Of a stretch of DNA of 64,000 nt, positions 52,911 to 63,165 are shown piece by piece. Below the pieces are notes generated by a model. The model was not told the DNA's origin. It ran no database searches and saw only the letters and a program-made list of their open reading frames with translations. A program made the translations under genes and the position numbers. Location: positions 14,014,162-14,078,161 of the forward strand of contig OW804099.1 of NCBI GenBank assembly GCA_942159475.1, written 5' to 3'. Source of the stretch: Sthenelais limicola (lineage: Eukaryota > Annelida > Polychaeta > Phyllodocida > Sigalionidae). Each line of letters begins with the position of its first letter. Within the stretch, counting starts at the first letter, position 1.

Positions 52911-54180
52911 TATGACCAGCTTGACAAGGCAGGCACTGGCTACAGAGTAGACAAAGTCCTGGACTATATGTATTGTGTAAGTAAAGTTAACCTGCAGGTG
53001 AGGAAACTACTTGACCATGTGTGTGTTATGTAAGTTTACTATGCTCAATATGTAAAGCTAGATAACAGCAGCAGGCTGGCACACTGTTCCAGGGAAGGAG
53101 TGTAACATGGTGATACATGTTGTGTAAGTAAGCTATATCTAAAATAGCTTGTAATTAATGACTCCATGTAAATCTTCTAACACTATGCTTATTATGTACT
53201 GATACCAATGTCTCAGAATCAGCAATGACAACATCCAGTGTTCAACATTTACAGGTAGGAAATGATCTATTGACATTGATTGAGGTCTATCATGCATGGG
53301 AACAGGCGTGGTGTTATGATGCTTTAGTCTCGGATTGTTTGGATCTGGGGTAGTGTCCTAGTCGATTAGACTTCTGTTGTAACTTATGCAACGGGCGGGA
53401 CAGAATGGAACTGGTTTGTTGTGTGCGAGTCCCATGCATGTTTTGGGGTAGCTTTTTTGCTATTAACGAAGCTATTTGTAAATCTGAATCGAGCAAATGT
53501 TTTTAAATTCAGTTTTAGGCACTGTGTTCAAATGGTGTGACTCTCACTGAGGCGATCAGTCAGTAATCAATGATCCCTATGTTGAGTGTTGTTTATGTCT
53601 TTGCCTTGCCTTCACAAGAGTTGTATCGCAGTACTGCCCCCCCCCCCCCCCCCGTGAGGAAGCGTGTCTTAACAACTTGTCTCTGTGTGCTGAGCTGAGA
53701 CCAGCATGTGCCGGAACAACCCTCGGCGAATGCCTTGGGTTGTCCCTCATCGCTTAAACATCCAGAAGCACCCCAACCTCAGGTTCTAATCGCCCAATGT
53801 ACAAGGACTCTCTGAACAGTACAGAGGAAAGCAAGGCATTGTATTCAAGGCACTCTCTATCAGAGTAGACAAAGTCCTGGACTATATGTATTGTGTAAGT
53901 TAAGTTAACTATGCTCAATAGATGTAAGATGGTACATGGCACCAAAGTAGAAAATCACAAGAATATTGGTATAACTCTAACGGTGACTCCAAGGGCACTA
54001 CGCTGGAGAAAAATACTGAAATAGTGATAGAGAAAGAAGTGAATGAAGCTATAAATCCGCTAGTTAGCAGTAAAGCTCCAGTGGATAAACAACTAGCAGA
54101 GAAGTCAAATGGAACCATTGGAACTGGGGACAGGGATGAGAAGTAAAAATACTGTCCAACGAATTCCAATCCTCAGAACA
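52911..54180. other. End of the repeat mosaic
   Basis: Module fragments: 'GACAAGGCAGGCACTGGCTA' at 52920, 'GAGGACTCTCTGAACA'-like at 52247 and 53805, and GTGTAAGT sites. A poly-C run lies at 53637-53653. The minus-strand frame at 53314-53496 has no known domain. Confidence 0.4.
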
Positions 54181-55689
54181 ATAGAATAGTAGTGTAGATG
54201 ATTTGTGCGGAGGCATCTACAGGGAAAGATTGACACGATTGTAGAATTTAAAGCAGTACTTCTGTTAAAAGGATCTATTTTACCGCCGAAGATTCCAATT
54301 AGAAAGAGGTTTTAACCAAGTCGAGACAAAATTTTGCCTTTAAAATATTGCTCTGAAGTTGAAAGAAAGTATGCATTATATTCCTGGTCATATACCCGGG
54401 TATTAGAAAATCATAAAATTACTGCTCAATGAAGAGCATGATTTGGTGTACCAGACGATAATTCTGGCTGTCTCTAGAACTCAGTATTTGCATCATATAC
54501 TTCAATACTTAATGTCCACTAAGGAGACGCAGGACTGACGGACCCAAGGGTCAACAGGTCCCGCGAGCTTTATCATTGAGTCAAGACAATATTGAACGAC
54601 TCCGATTGGCCAACTCTCCTTAGTGGACACTAATTAAAAGTGACAAAAATACATTTTGCCTGAAGACACTCAAATAGTGTGACCAGCCGGCAAATGGTGA
54701 GACAAAACATTTCCTTACCTTCAGGGTTTTGTACGAAGCAAAAAAACGTTATAAAGAATCCAGGCTCAACACCAATACCATAAGCCTTATCTACAACAAA
54801 TTTGACACCACTTATGTCCAAAAATGCTTATTTTGTTATAAATGTTACACATTTGAACCTTTTGTATCAGAAATTTGCACATTTCTATGAATCTTAGCAG
54901 ACAAAGGCTGCAGACATGGAGCAGTTAATTGAGCAAGATCTGCAGATCATTTATACCAAATATAACCAACAATTCATCGTAGTGTTATGACACATTACGT
55001 AACATTTCATAACCTCATTATATTTATATAGTTATTAATTAGCATCGCTTTAGTAGGGCTATAAAATCGCTAATTACCAGTACTGTGCAAGTCTACTTAT
55101 ACAAGCTATTGTCCGGGATATTATTAACGGGGATATGCCCCTCATATCCCAGTGATAGTCTGTACCATATACATGAATAAACCAGTTGGATAGATCTTGA
55201 CCAGTCATTCACTTGTGTTCTCCGAGTTGCTCATAGATCATTAATATTAAGACATTATAAGACCTTAACAATACGGTTACTCTCTTGGTAAAAGCGGCCT
55301 AGGAAAGGAACCAGCTCAAACCAGTTCCTTCTGCCATGTAAATAAGGTGTTTGCAACTGATGCAGAGGTTCTGGCGGCATACATGTACTGCCCTCTGGTA
55401 GATCTATTGTAAACTAGACTGTTCCACTTAACTTCAACTCGGTAAACCGGAATTTCTGGTTAAACTTAACTTTTTGTGATTTCCCCAAAAGATTTTCTAC
55501 TCAATATTTTAATTCACTTTAGCAGAACTTTCTGTTAACCTGAAGTTCTGAAGTTCAAGGTATCCATGGAAACACCACTTATGTTTTCCACTAGAACAAG
55601 TTGTCATCAGTGGCTGACAAACGCTCCACTTAGTTCTCTCCCTACTTCATATTGTGAAAGATCCTTCAAGTTACACCAATGGTTATATT
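54181..55689. other. Intergenic region
   Basis: No gene is recognised apart from the small inverted-repeat element at 54513-54629. Confidence 0.4.
54513..54629. mobile_element. 117-bp MITE with TGTCCACTAAGGAGA ends
   Basis: A perfect 15-bp terminal inverted repeat: TGTCCACTAAGGAGA at 54513 and TCTCCTTAGTGGACA ending at 54629. Interior non-coding. A target duplication is not clear. Confidence 0.75.
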
Positions 55690-56033
55690 CAGGGTGCGAC
55701 AAGATCGCCTCCCCATGGCCCGAGACGTGGGCAGGTAGATTTTCAATCTACACGTCTTTTGGACAGGTAGATTTTTGGACTAACCTTTGTGCAGATAAAT
55801 ACGATATTATAGATTATATTGGAAAATACAGAACACTATTATAGAAATCCCAATATTCATTTTTTTCTACCTGCATTTGGCGGCAGGCGAGTGCTTATTT
55901 CACACACTATTAAATAATTTTCAAGCTTAAGGTATTCAGAAAAGATTAGGCAGGTGAAATTTTGAGGTGGGCAGGTAGATTTTGAATTAACCTGCACGGG
56001 GCAGGTTGATAATTTGGATCTTGTCGCACCCTG
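55690..56033. mobile_element. 344-bp hAT-like MITE with CAGGGTGCGACAAGATC ends
   Basis: A perfect 17-bp terminal inverted repeat (55690-55706 and 56017-56033). The CAGGG start is typical of hAT elements. The interior repeats 'GGGCAGGTAGATTTT' in direct orientation at 55729 and 55969. An 8-bp target duplication is not evident. Confidence 0.85.
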
Positions 56034-56609
56034 TATGTATCTTATCCATCACCTCCATTACTCAGCCCTGTAGACAGGGGAATACAGTAGAACCCCACAT
56101 AACAGTTAAACAATAGGGAGGCCAAGAGCCATGCTGGCAGTCAGCAAATTACTGTGCATCTAAAAAAAACTTTTGCATGCTTATATTTTGCAGATGGGGA
56201 GTTCAAAACATTTTCGCAGATTAAAAAAATTTTGAGGTTGAGTGCCCCTATGACATAGCACTGATATGTGAAACACCAATTTTTAAAAAAAAATTGCCGT
56301 GCCAGAAATTATTTCGTGGAATTGGCGGTATCTAAGCACATGAAATTTGTTTGGTGTACAGTAACATAATTTAGGCACGCACTTTTGATAATTCCCTTAG
56401 ACTTAGCATTGCAAGCATTAAATATTCACTCAATCCATCACCATTTGAAGTTTAAAGTCAAAATTAAAATGTTTTAGATGGATATTTGGGTGGTTAAAAA
56501 CCCTTGGAATGAAAAAGAAGCAGAGAATAATAATGTGTACAATGCTAAGTCTATGGGAGTTGCCTGCTATATGCTGGTGCAATGGCAGGCCTCAATATTC
56601 ACTACCCTG
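56034..56609. other. Intergenic region
   Basis: No gene or structured repeat is recognised. Confidence 0.4.
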
Positions 56610-56821
56610 CAGACATGGCAAAAACTTTAGAACTTTCACCGAACAGGAGACCGGTAAAAACAAACTTTCGCCGGTCCTCTAAAGGTTTCTCCAAAGTTTC
56701 ATACAAATTTTTCACCGCACAGTCGGACCGTTGAAATTTTTTTAAGTTTAATTCAGTTTCACCGGTCCCACATGTCTTTCAAAGGTCAAGGACCACGGTC
56801 TGGCAGGTTTTGCCATGCCTG
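56610..56821. mobile_element. MITE family 2, copy 1 (212 bp)
   Basis: Ends CAGACATGGCAAAAAC and GTTTTGCCATGCCTG are inverted repeats. The interior is rich in CCGGTC/GACCGG motifs. It is the reverse-orientation partner of 59448-59666. Confidence 0.8.
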
Positions 56822-57029
56822 CCGTAGACTACTTAGCCTACCTATTCAGTTTTTCTCAGTACAGTAAACAGAATTATCACATTTATAACAGCCAACAGAA
56901 TTATCACATGTAACAGTAAACAAAATTATCTTAAAGAATAGCACCATTAAGAGTTTGGAATGTGACACGTGGAGAATTATGATATCACATTTTTTTACTG
57001 GGAATGTTTCATGTAATGGGAATGTTTCA

Positions 57030-57147
57030 TGTAATGAGGCTTTTGTCCACTATGTCTTCTCATACAATCCCTCAGGTGATGTGCATGTGTTGCCCTATAG
57101 TTCCACGCTGTACATTTTTAACACTTCTCACATTTATAAGGCTTGCC
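57030..57147 (-). pseudogene. Decayed extra finger beyond the zinc-finger 2 stop codon
   Basis: After the stop the same frame reads 'GKPYKCEKC', a second stop, 'KCTAWNYRATHAHHLRDCMR' and 'RHSGQKPHY', a worn finger and linker. The present stop codon therefore truncates an older, longer protein. Confidence 0.7.
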
Positions 57148-58038
57148 TTAAGTGTGTCTCGCCATGTGATCCTTTAGGTTTCTAGCCAGCGCTGCACTAT
57201 AGTCATATACGGTGTATTCAATAGGCTTTTCCCTATTGTGTTTCATCATGTGTACCTTCAGGGGTTCACTACGTGCTGCCTTATAGTCGCACACAGTACA
57301 TTTATAAGGCTTTTCTCCAGTATGGGTTCTCAAGTGTTTCCTCAGGTTTCCAGCCTTTGCTGCCCTATAGTCACACAGAGTACATTCATGAGGCTTTTCT
57401 CCAGTATGTTTTCTCATGTGTTCCCTCAGGTTTCCAGCCAGTGCTGCCCTATAGTTACACACAGTACATATAAAAGGCTTTTCTCCAGTATGTGTTCTCA
57501 TGTGTCTCTTCAGCTGTCCAGCTCGTGCTGCCCTATAGTCACACACAGTACATTCATGAGGCTTTTCTCCAGTATGTGTTCTCATGTGTTTCCTCAGGTC
57601 CTCAGACCGTGTGGCCCTATAGTCACACTCAGTATATTTATGAGGCTTTTCTCCAGTATGTGTTCTCATGTGAGTCCTCAGGTGTCCAGACTGTGCTGTC
57701 CTATAGTCACACACAGTACATTTATGAGGCTTTTCTCCAGTATGTGTTCTCATGTGTTCCCTCAGGTGTCCAGACTTTGCTGTCCTATAGTCACACACGG
57801 TACATTTATGAGGCTTGTCTCCAGTATGTATTTTCATGTGAATTCTCAGGTGTCTGAAGCATTCTGCCCTATAGTCACACACAGTACATATATATTTCCA
57901 CTTAGCACTGTGTATAAATAAATGTTTATCTAAACTACTTGGCTTTGGAAACCCGTTAACACACACATTACAATTGTGTAGTTTCTCCTCTGCATGAATC
58001 ACATGGTAATGCATCTGATGAGTGGGTACACTAGTCAT
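57148..58038 (-). CDS. C2H2 zinc-finger protein with decaying fingers (296 aa)
   Basis: A nuclear DNA-binding protein by family, of the same [16 protein letters not shown] type as the gene at 25.5 kb. Ten finger units are present. Unit 1 ([19 protein letters not shown]) is of the classic form. Unit 5 has lost its first Cys ('[10 protein letters not shown]'). Unit 10 has lost both ('[19 protein letters not shown]'), each through Cys-to-Tyr changes. At least one further finger lies beyond the stop in decayed form. The ATG at 58038 is preceded in frame by a TAA (about 30 codons up) with no other Met. A strong acceptor (TTATTTTTTTTCAG, exon start 58206) gives a 5' leader exon of about 168 bp containing a short upstream ORF. 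Eight fingers keep all ligands, so a functional protein is possible, but the gene is probably losing function. Confidence 0.75.
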   Translation of the reverse strand: MTSVPTHQMHYHVIHAEEKLHNCNVCVNGFPKPSSLDKHLFIHSAKWKYICTVCDYRAECFRHLRIHMKIHTGDKPHKCTVCDYRTAKSGHLREHMRTHTGEKPHKCTVCDYRTAQSGHLRTHMRTHTGEKPHKYTECDYRATRSEDLRKHMRTHTGEKPHECTVCDYRAARAGQLKRHMRTHTGEKPFICTVCNYRAALAGNLREHMRKHTGEKPHECTLCDYRAAKAGNLRKHLRTHTGEKPYKCTVCDYKAARSEPLKVHMMKHNREKPIEYTVYDYSAALARNLKDHMARHT

Positions 58039-58206
58039 ACTTGTAGTGTTTGCTGCCTCGTTTGTCTCCTTGAGTACAATTATGTGCCAACATCGGAGGT
58101 TCTGTGCCAGGTCTTGTAGGACGTGTTACCTTGATATTGAGGCCTGTAGGTTCTGTGCTTGATCATTTCTGGCACACTAACAACCTAAGCGAGTCCAGCG
58201 GGTAAC
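58039..58206 (-). other. 5' leader part of the zinc-finger 2 exon
   Basis: Runs from a pyrimidine-rich acceptor (58207-58220) to the ATG at 58038. It contains a separate out-of-frame ATG with a ~27-codon upstream ORF. An alternative internal donor, AAG|GTAACA near 58135, cannot be excluded. Confidence 0.45.
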
Positions 58207-58220
58207 CTGAAAAAAAATAA

Positions 58221-59447
58221 TAATGTTATTAATCTTTTTAGTCTCTACTTTATGTTGTTATAGCCCCTGGACGAATCTTGGCCCGTGCGAAAACAATTTT
58301 CGCCGAAAATTAACACAAGCTTACGACCGCCACCCCTGCTTTTATAACAGAGAACCTACGTTCCAATAACTACATGTGTGAGTTTAAAAGAATCCGATGA
58401 GAAGATACTGTTTGAGAATCAGTCATAGATAAAGCTGACCAAGGGCTCAAGCGGGAGGCCATATCAAGGGTGGTGTAGTTATTGCACAAGGGTGGAGTGT
58501 AGTGCAGGCCTCATGTGATTACATAACCAAGCATGATATGGCCCAGACACGTAAGCCCGGGGTCAGTTTTGTATTTATAATACCTTTCAGCTGAAAGAAG
58601 CGATAATTGTTGAATTACTGATTGTTGGCCAGCAATCACACGGCGCATTACATGATTGGCAAATGATTCCCATTGGTCAAGGTCAGTGACCCCCTGTGGT
58701 CAACTGATGAATATGGAGACTGATTGGATACTAGGTTTAATTAACACGCATGCGTAATGGTCCCCAAGGTCACATGACATGTTGTATAAATTACGGAAAT
58801 AAAGAACTACTTACTAGTCACAGGATTACTTGTTCACATATTATTATTTTATTTTTTTTGTACATAAAAACTTTATTTCTTTTCTTTAGACCTATAATAC
58901 CAGTATAATTTACTCGATACAAATGTAGTTTCCTTCGACAGTTAACAAACAAATCAATGAATCGAGCAATGGAGTTTTTAGTTTAGCTCAAAGACCACTT
59001 CCCTAGTCATATGTAGAACCACGTTTTTGTAATTTTAGGAGGAGGGATGGTTCTTGTACACCATGCCCTGAGTAGCAGAGGACATATTCCTGGCAAGATA
59101 TGTATGCAGAAATCAGTAATTTTAATTCATGATGTAGAAGTGGTAACCAGTGTGCTACAACAATTACATGAGTATAAATAAACAAGCACTTTGTAAGGTT
59201 TGTTTGGCCGTTTGACGCCCTTAGCCAGTTAAAGTCATATCAAGGGTAAATGCGGGTTGACGTTTTCGAAAGTCGACTTATAGGCAAAGATTTCATTTGT
59301 TAAGTACATGTACTATAATTATAAAGTTTCAATCGCGAACATAGCCATCATATGAGATTCTGAAAGCAGCTAAATTAAAAAGATCCCTTGACAAAGAACT
59401 CCCTGTTGCCGTATTATTATTATTAATAATCCAGCTACGCTATCCTA
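58221..59447. other. Intergenic region
   Basis: No gene is recognised. TATAAAT and AATAAAGAAC near 58785-58806, followed by TTGTTCACA, look LTR-like, but no partner or target duplication is found. Confidence 0.35.
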
Positions 59448-59666
59448 CAGACATGGCGAAACCTGCCGGACCGTGGTCCTTGACCGTTGAAAGACAAGTC
59501 GGACCGGTGAAAGTAAACATTCTCCGGTCCGATTGTCTGGTGAAAAATTTGTATGAAATGTTAGAGAAACCTTTGAAGGACCAGTGAAACATTTGGAGGA
59601 CCGGTGAAAGTTCCTTTTCACCGGTCTGACTATCCGGTGAAAGTTCTAAAGTTTTCGCCCTGTCTG
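59448..59666. mobile_element. MITE family 2, copy 2 (219 bp, target duplication ATCCTA)
   Basis: CAGACATGGCGAAAC at the left and GTTTTCGCCCTGTCTG at the right are inverted repeats. The 6-bp ATCCTA flanks both ends directly (59442-59447 and 59667-59672). About 80 percent identical to the reverse complement of 56610-56821. Confidence 0.85.
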
Positions 59667-59672
59667 ATCCTA

Positions 59673-61344
59673 TAGCCTATACTTTGACATCACTCTCATC
59701 TACCTAGCTCTACCCATGGAGATGGAGTCACACCAATAGCCTACTGTGTTTGTTGCCTACAATGTAGCAACTGGCCGTTTCTAATATCGCATCACATGAT
59801 CCGTTTTCATTTGACCACGTGATCATGATAGCCTAATCATTGGGTGAAGTTTCAGGTCACAAAACCAAACTCGCTAAGATCGGAGCCTCTAGGATTCCAT
59901 CTCGGTAGGCCTAGGGCAGGCCTACACTTTGCACAGCATAAGCTGTAATGTTCATCAGCATTTGGCTATTTTTAAAAAATCCTTAGAAATTCTCTTACAT
60001 CTATTTCTGCGTCCTTAAGCACTGCTGTATTTTGTTTTTAATAAATTCATGTTTTATGTACAATTTTCATGTTTTATGTACAATTGTGCAATCTCTAGGC
60101 CTATGGCTAGGCCAATAATGTAGGACTAGGCCTATAATATAGGGCAAGGCCTATAATGTAGGCCTATGCTAGGCCTTTGTCGGCACTTTTTTAAAGGCCT
60201 ATATAGGTCATTATGCTAATTTCAAAATTAAACTAAATTGACAAAATGACTGAATAAATTTTTCTTTCTTGAAATGCCTTCATCCAAGTCAGATATATTT
60301 TGTTTATTTTTTTCTGCGAAAATGTTGGTTCAAATAAAGATATGAAGAACAAGCTATGGGGACTTGTTTCCCTATTAGCGGGTAATACAGGAAATTAGGT
60401 TAAATTGAGTGAGATTGGTGGCTTTACGCCCTTATCAACACTTTGAAGTTTTATATCAAGGGTGGAAGAGCTGAGAGGGAGGCAGTTTATGATCATACCC
60501 AGGAAATAGAGATAGAGAAGAAGGGAGAGAGAGACAGAGAAAAGAGACAGAAAGGCCCTTTAAGGTCTTACCCAGGACCAGGCACTTTAATGTCTTACCC
60601 AGGACCAAGGTTAAATAGAAGAGAGGATGACCATTAGCACTGATTGGCAGGTGGGGCTGACCAATGGTAGACCTGTATCTCTCATTCTGAAGCTAGTTAT
60701 CCAGATTATATTTCCAACCAAACAAGCCATGCTTACAGAGGAATATTTGGGGTTACTTTAAATAATTCTAAATTAAATATCAACTCGATACTTTAAGTTT
60801 AACCACTCATTGAAAACACCTATGACAGTATGGCCGCCGACAGTAAACCCAAGTGTCACGCCGTTAGCTTTCTACACAGGAACAACGGTAAAATGATTTT
60901 GTAAATGATTTTGTAATTTATTCCCAGAACTCTGAATTTGAAATTAGAACGTTATTGGCTCCTTGAAGAGAAGTAAAACTCGTCAACATAAAAACAACAT
61001 CAAATTAAACTATGACTTCGATATTAAATGGATTCCTGTTACTGGAATTCAAAAATAACCCACCAAACAAGCTGCGTTGTTGTATTATTATTATTGTTTT
61101 CATTATTAGTATTGTTACTCTGAATTCCTGAACTGGAATTTATCGAAAAAACAAACCTTATCAGAGTATTCGTCCAGTACTGAAACCCACACAGAGCATG
61201 GACTTGATCAGAATGTTCGTCGTGCATTATGTTTAACAGAATTACTGATATTATTATTATTATTATAATTATTTCTCATTTTCATTTTTCACCTTATTAT
61301 GTATTAGTTTTCTCAAAATAAGTATTCTTACACTAAATATATGT
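59673..61344. other. Intergenic region
   Basis: No gene is recognised. Contains short repeats (AGGCCTATAATGTAGG at 60106-60165; CTTACCCAGGACCA twice at 60572-60605). Confidence 0.4.
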
Positions 61345-61686
61345 GGGTCATATCTTTAGAAAATGTACAATTCGCCTTCACCAATTCTCTCAAATAACCC
61401 ACATTTAAGACAAAAGTGATCTTCAAAATGCAGTTTAACATAACAGAACTGATACTTTAGATCAACTCAATACCAAATATACTCCGATATGTATACACGG
61501 TATTCATAGTATTTCAGCCTAATTTAGCAGAATTTCCTAAATGTTTACAGCTGCCAATTGTATATTTTCTGAAAATCTTACCCATATATACTCAGATATA
61601 TCTAGTATTCATAATTATCGGGTCTAATTTAGCAGAATTTATTATGTGTAGAACCACTGATTGTACATTTTATGAAGTTCTGACTC
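61345..61686 (-). mobile_element. MITE family 1, copy C with partial duplication
   Basis: 61345-61583 matches the reverse complement of the copy at 27827-28052, with both termini recognisable. 61600-61686 repeats its last part ('TCTAATTTAGCAGAATTTAT'). Confidence 0.75.
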
Positions 61687-61833
61687 ATATATGATGTTAC
61701 ATATTGATACTGTATTTATGTCTGAACTTAATTATTTTCTATTGTTGGGAGTATACCCCCCGCTATGCCTATAGCCGGAAGTATACCGCCCCCCCCCCCC
61801 CCCATGTACCAACGCTACCCAACCTGTGTAACC

Positions 61834-61953
61834 ATGGCAGCGTTGGCTTGGCGTGCCTACAAGGGACACGCCCCCTACAACATGAATACACGATTATCAA
61901 CAACTGGCACTCTGTTGTGGACAGTCGTCATTCATATCTTAAATGTTCAGTAA
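61834..61953 (+). CDS. Possible Mpv17/PXMP2-like first exon
   Basis: An ATG opens 'MAALAWRAYKGHAPYNMNTR' followed by 'LSTTGTLLW'. This resembles the N-terminus of Mpv17-family membrane proteins (pattern WRAY...L...P..TQ.LT.G.L...GD). The Gly-Asp that should follow is not there, the frame stops after 'NVQ', and no further exon is seen. A poly-C run (61789-61803) lies just upstream. Could be a coincidence or a dead exon. Confidence 0.2.
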   Translation: MAALAWRAYKGHAPYNMNTRLSTTGTLLWTVVIHILNVQ

Positions 61954-62020
61954 CGTCCCACTATTCTAGACATTCTTATTAATTTTACTGTGTGTGTGTA
62001 GTGTCTCTTGTACCCAACAT

Positions 62021-62109
62021 TACACTCTGTTTGAGACCTACGTAGAGTATAAGCAACCCAATGGTAACCCTACGGCAAGCCGCTCCAAGTAGATCTTGAA
62101 TAGAGTGTA
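62021..62109. mobile_element. 89-bp Tc1/mariner-like mini-MITE, copy 2
   Basis: Begins TACACTCTGTTTGA and ends with the inverted form TTGAATAGAGTGTA. Shares 'AAGCAACCCAATGGTAACCC' with 43365-43448. Confidence 0.7.
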
Positions 62110-62510
62110 GCAAACTACTTATTTTCTAATGGTATAAAATTCAAATGAAAAAATTCTACCTAGACTCCCACCTCATAAATATTATCAAGATAGATATGAA
62201 TTAGTTCATTCTCCATTATTTCTATACTCATCTGTCCATCGTAAACTCCAGCAGAATGTATTATAATTCGCATGTAACATAAATCATGTCTTCATAATTA
62301 TATAGAATATTGATAGAGAAGTATGCAGATAACCTATAAAAACGCTGATTGTTAGCGGCGGTTATTTCTGCAGAAATTTTCCTGTTTTGTATATATGAAA
62401 ATAAAAATGTTTAAAAAAAAATAATAAAAAAACGACTGGAAGAGCTGAGTTTTAGCCTATGGTCGACCTTCATGTCATGTTACCCCATGCATTGTTCTCA
62501 CAATATTTAA

Positions 62511-62679
62511 GGGTCAGATTTTCAGAAAATGTGCAATTGGCTGCTGTACACATTCAGTACATTCTGCTAAATTAGGCTGCAATTTGGTCATTGCTAGGTA
62601 AATTCGGCTTTTCGCCTGAAATTTGGGTTATTTGAGAGGATTGGTGAAGGTAAATCGTACATTTTCTGGTGACTTCACC
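62511..62679 (+). mobile_element. MITE family 1, copy D (internal deletion)
   Basis: Keeps GGTCAGATTTTCAGAAAATG at the left and a worn right terminus, but lacks about 60 bp of the interior found in copies A-C. Confidence 0.8.
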
Positions 62680-62870
62680 TTTAAACAAATGAAAGACGAG
62701 GTGATTAAGTGAATCTATTATTTATCAGGGTTGGAATAGTCGGTTCGAAAAGTGGTTGTCCTGAGGATAACCACTTTTCAAAATATGGTTGTCCTTATAA
62801 TATACGGGAAGAGGGGTTTCCCATGACTGCCTCTTGAAAGTAAACGTAATGACGTCATGCATTTGATAGC

Positions 62871-63165
62871 TCATGGGAGAGAGAAGGGGGAAGGTAGGGA
62901 GAAGAAGAGAGTTGGGAGAGGGGGGACAGAAGAGGGGGAGGGAGGAAAAAAAGAGGGGCGGTGTATGAGATGCAGAGAAGAGGGGAGGGAGAGAGAGGGG
63001 GAGAAGGGTAGAGGGAGGGAGGGGGAGAGTGAGGAAGATAGGAAGGGGAGAGAGAGAAGAAGGGGAATGGGAGTGAAAAAGAGGGGCGGAATGGAGGCCA
63101 GAGGGGGAGAGTGAAGAAGGAAAAGGGACAGTGGGAGGTGCAGGGAGAGAAGGGGACCGAATTAT
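62871..63165. repeat. Polypurine (GA-rich) tract, ~300 bp
   Basis: Nearly all plus-strand bases are A or G, arranged as irregular GAGGGGGAGA-type units. The 183-codon minus ORF across it (Ser/Pro/Leu repeats) is a by-product. Such mirror-rich tracts can form triplex DNA. Confidence 0.9.

Noticed and set aside
57238..57921. 227-codon plus ORF opposite zinc-finger 2
   Set aside because: Antisense shadow of finger repeats.
58376..58838. Solo LTR between TGTGAG and TTCACA with TATA and AATAAA
   Set aside because: Flanking bases do not form a duplication and there is no second copy; could be chance.
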